NCBI GenBank assembly: GCA_034006575.1
Contig: JAVESN010000103.1
Location: 1-5,018, forward strand
DNA from: Methanimicrococcus sp034006575
Lineage (GTDB): Archaea; Halobacteriota; Methanosarcinia; Methanosarcinales; Methanosarcinaceae
Reading direction: 5' to 3'
Length of the DNA: 5,018 nucleotides
Made by a program: the position numbers and the translations under genes. The stretch's first letter is position 1, and the number at the start of each line of letters is the position of its first letter. The notes beneath the pieces were generated by a model. That model was not told the origin of the DNA, ran no database searches, and saw only the letters and a program-made list of their open reading frames with translations. Shown here piece after piece: positions 4,721-5,018 of this stretch.

Positions 4721-4758
4721 GAATCCGATTCCGGATTCTTTTTTTTGTTTTTTTGTTT
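4721..4758 (+). terminator. Hairpin plus poly-T terminator of psmA
   Basis: GAATCCG (4721-4727), loop ATTC, and CGGATTC (4732-4738) make a perfect 7-bp stem, followed directly by eight T, G, seven T, G and three T. It starts 35 nt after the psmA stop. The structure resembles an intrinsic terminator, and the T-tract alone would suit archaeal termination. It implies that the psmA transcript ends here rather than running into exosome genes. Confidence 0.75.
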
Positions 4759-4781
4759 CATCTTTAAAATCTCATACACCC

Positions 4782-4864
4782 CCGTTAATTTACGATTTTG
4801 AGTGAGCGAAGCGAATGAAAAATCGGAAATTAACGGATTCGACCCATTATTATCAATAAAAATC
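4782..4864 (+). repeat. Stem-loop element, copy 2, 3' of psmA
   Basis: CCGTTAATTT (4782-4791) and CGATTTT (4793-4799) pair with AAAATCG (4819-4825) and AAATTAACGG (4827-4836): 17 pairs with one A-G mismatch around a 19-nt loop containing GTGAGCGAAGCGA. The part from 4793 is homologous to the - strand of 574-653: both read CGATTTT, GTGAGCGA, GCGA, AATCGGAAATT, CGGATT, ACCC, TATCAA and TAAAAA in the same order. This copy has the longer stem. It lies about 100 nt after the psmA stop, beyond the terminator hairpin, on the psmA sense strand. It may be a second termination or 3'-end element, or a dispersed repeat. Confidence 0.8.
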
Positions 4865-4960
4865 CGACAAACTTTTTGAATCCTTGAAAAACGTATATTT
4901 TTTGTTGACCGCGCATTTTTTTTGTATCGGCTCCCGGTTTTTTTTGTATTTATTTTTTTG

Positions 4961-5018
4961 TTTGCAGGTCGGTTTCGCGTTTGCGTTTGCAGGTTAGTTT
5001 TTGTTTGTGTTTGCAGGT
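4961..5018. repeat. 25-nt degenerate repeat running off the right edge
   Basis: TTTGCAGGT occurs at 4961, 4986 and 5010, a period of 25 and then 24 nt. Between copies the sequence is TTTG- and GTTT-rich, for example TTAGTTTTTGTTTGTG. The complementary strand resembles the repeat at 404-499 (GCAAAC, ACAAAC, AAAAACTA blocks). The array continues beyond the window. It has no coding signs. Confidence 0.65.

Larger units (their letters stand above)
4686..5018. other. Intergenic region after psmA with terminator, stem-loop element and repeats
   Basis: I see no gene here. In order it holds the psmA terminator (4721-4758), a long inverted repeat that is part of stem-loop element copy 2 (4782-4864), two direct copies of TTTTTTTTGTAT (4916-4927 and 4938-4949), and a 25-nt repeat (4961-5018) that runs off the right edge. 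No part of an SBDS or exosome gene is visible. Confidence 0.75.

Overview
The window is a piece of an archaeal chromosome, most likely from a methanogen near the Methanosarcinales. It carries ribosomal protein L15e, a COG1325-type RNA-binding protein, the RNase P proteins Rpp30 and Pop5, and a 20S proteasome alpha subunit, all on the + strand. This order is the front half of the conserved archaeal exosome/proteasome superoperon. The L15e sequence and the AT-rich spacers fit a Methanosarcinales relative; Methanimicrococcus is possible, but that is inference. Starts are preceded by good Shine-Dalgarno sites (GGTGA, GAGGA, GGAGGA, AGGTG, GGAG).

Layout. Positions 1-220 hold five head-to-tail copies of a 44-bp repeat, and the array continues off the left edge. 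Positions 221-712 are AT-rich and non-coding, with a diverged duplicated segment, a 25-nt A-rich degenerate repeat, an 18-bp palindrome and a stem-loop element. At 713-955 on the - strand lies a small beta-grasp protein of the ThiS/MoaD/SAMP type that lacks the usual C-terminal Gly-Gly. A pyrimidine-rich spacer (956-1211) separates it from the divergent L15e gene and carries a 27-bp repeat, a candidate TATA box and a leader hairpin. L15e (1212-1802), the COG1325 protein (1803-2258) and rnp3/Rpp30 (2245-3204) are packed with zero spacing or overlap. A 178-nt gap with 14-bp CATATG-bearing repeats and a T-rich tract precedes rnp2/Pop5 (3383-3730). A spacer with a good archaeal promoter precedes psmA (3897-4685). 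A hairpin plus poly-T ends psmA, followed by a second copy of the stem-loop element and more 25-nt repeats (4686-5018).

How the genes work together. L15e is a structural protein of the large ribosomal subunit. Rpp30 and Pop5 are protein cofactors of RNase P, which removes tRNA 5' leaders. The COG1325 protein is a predicted RNA-binding partner of this RNA-processing neighbourhood. PsmA forms the outer rings of the proteasome. The block therefore joins translation, tRNA maturation and protein turnover. The SBDS and exosome genes that often follow psmA in other archaea are not seen within the 333 nt after it.

The most unusual structure is non-coding. A stem-loop element of about 75 nt occurs 3' of the beta-grasp gene (on the - strand) and again 3' of psmA (on the + strand), in the same orientation relative to the upstream gene. 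At both ends it is followed, further out, by a related 25-nt repeat. The gene block is thus bracketed by mirrored repeat modules.
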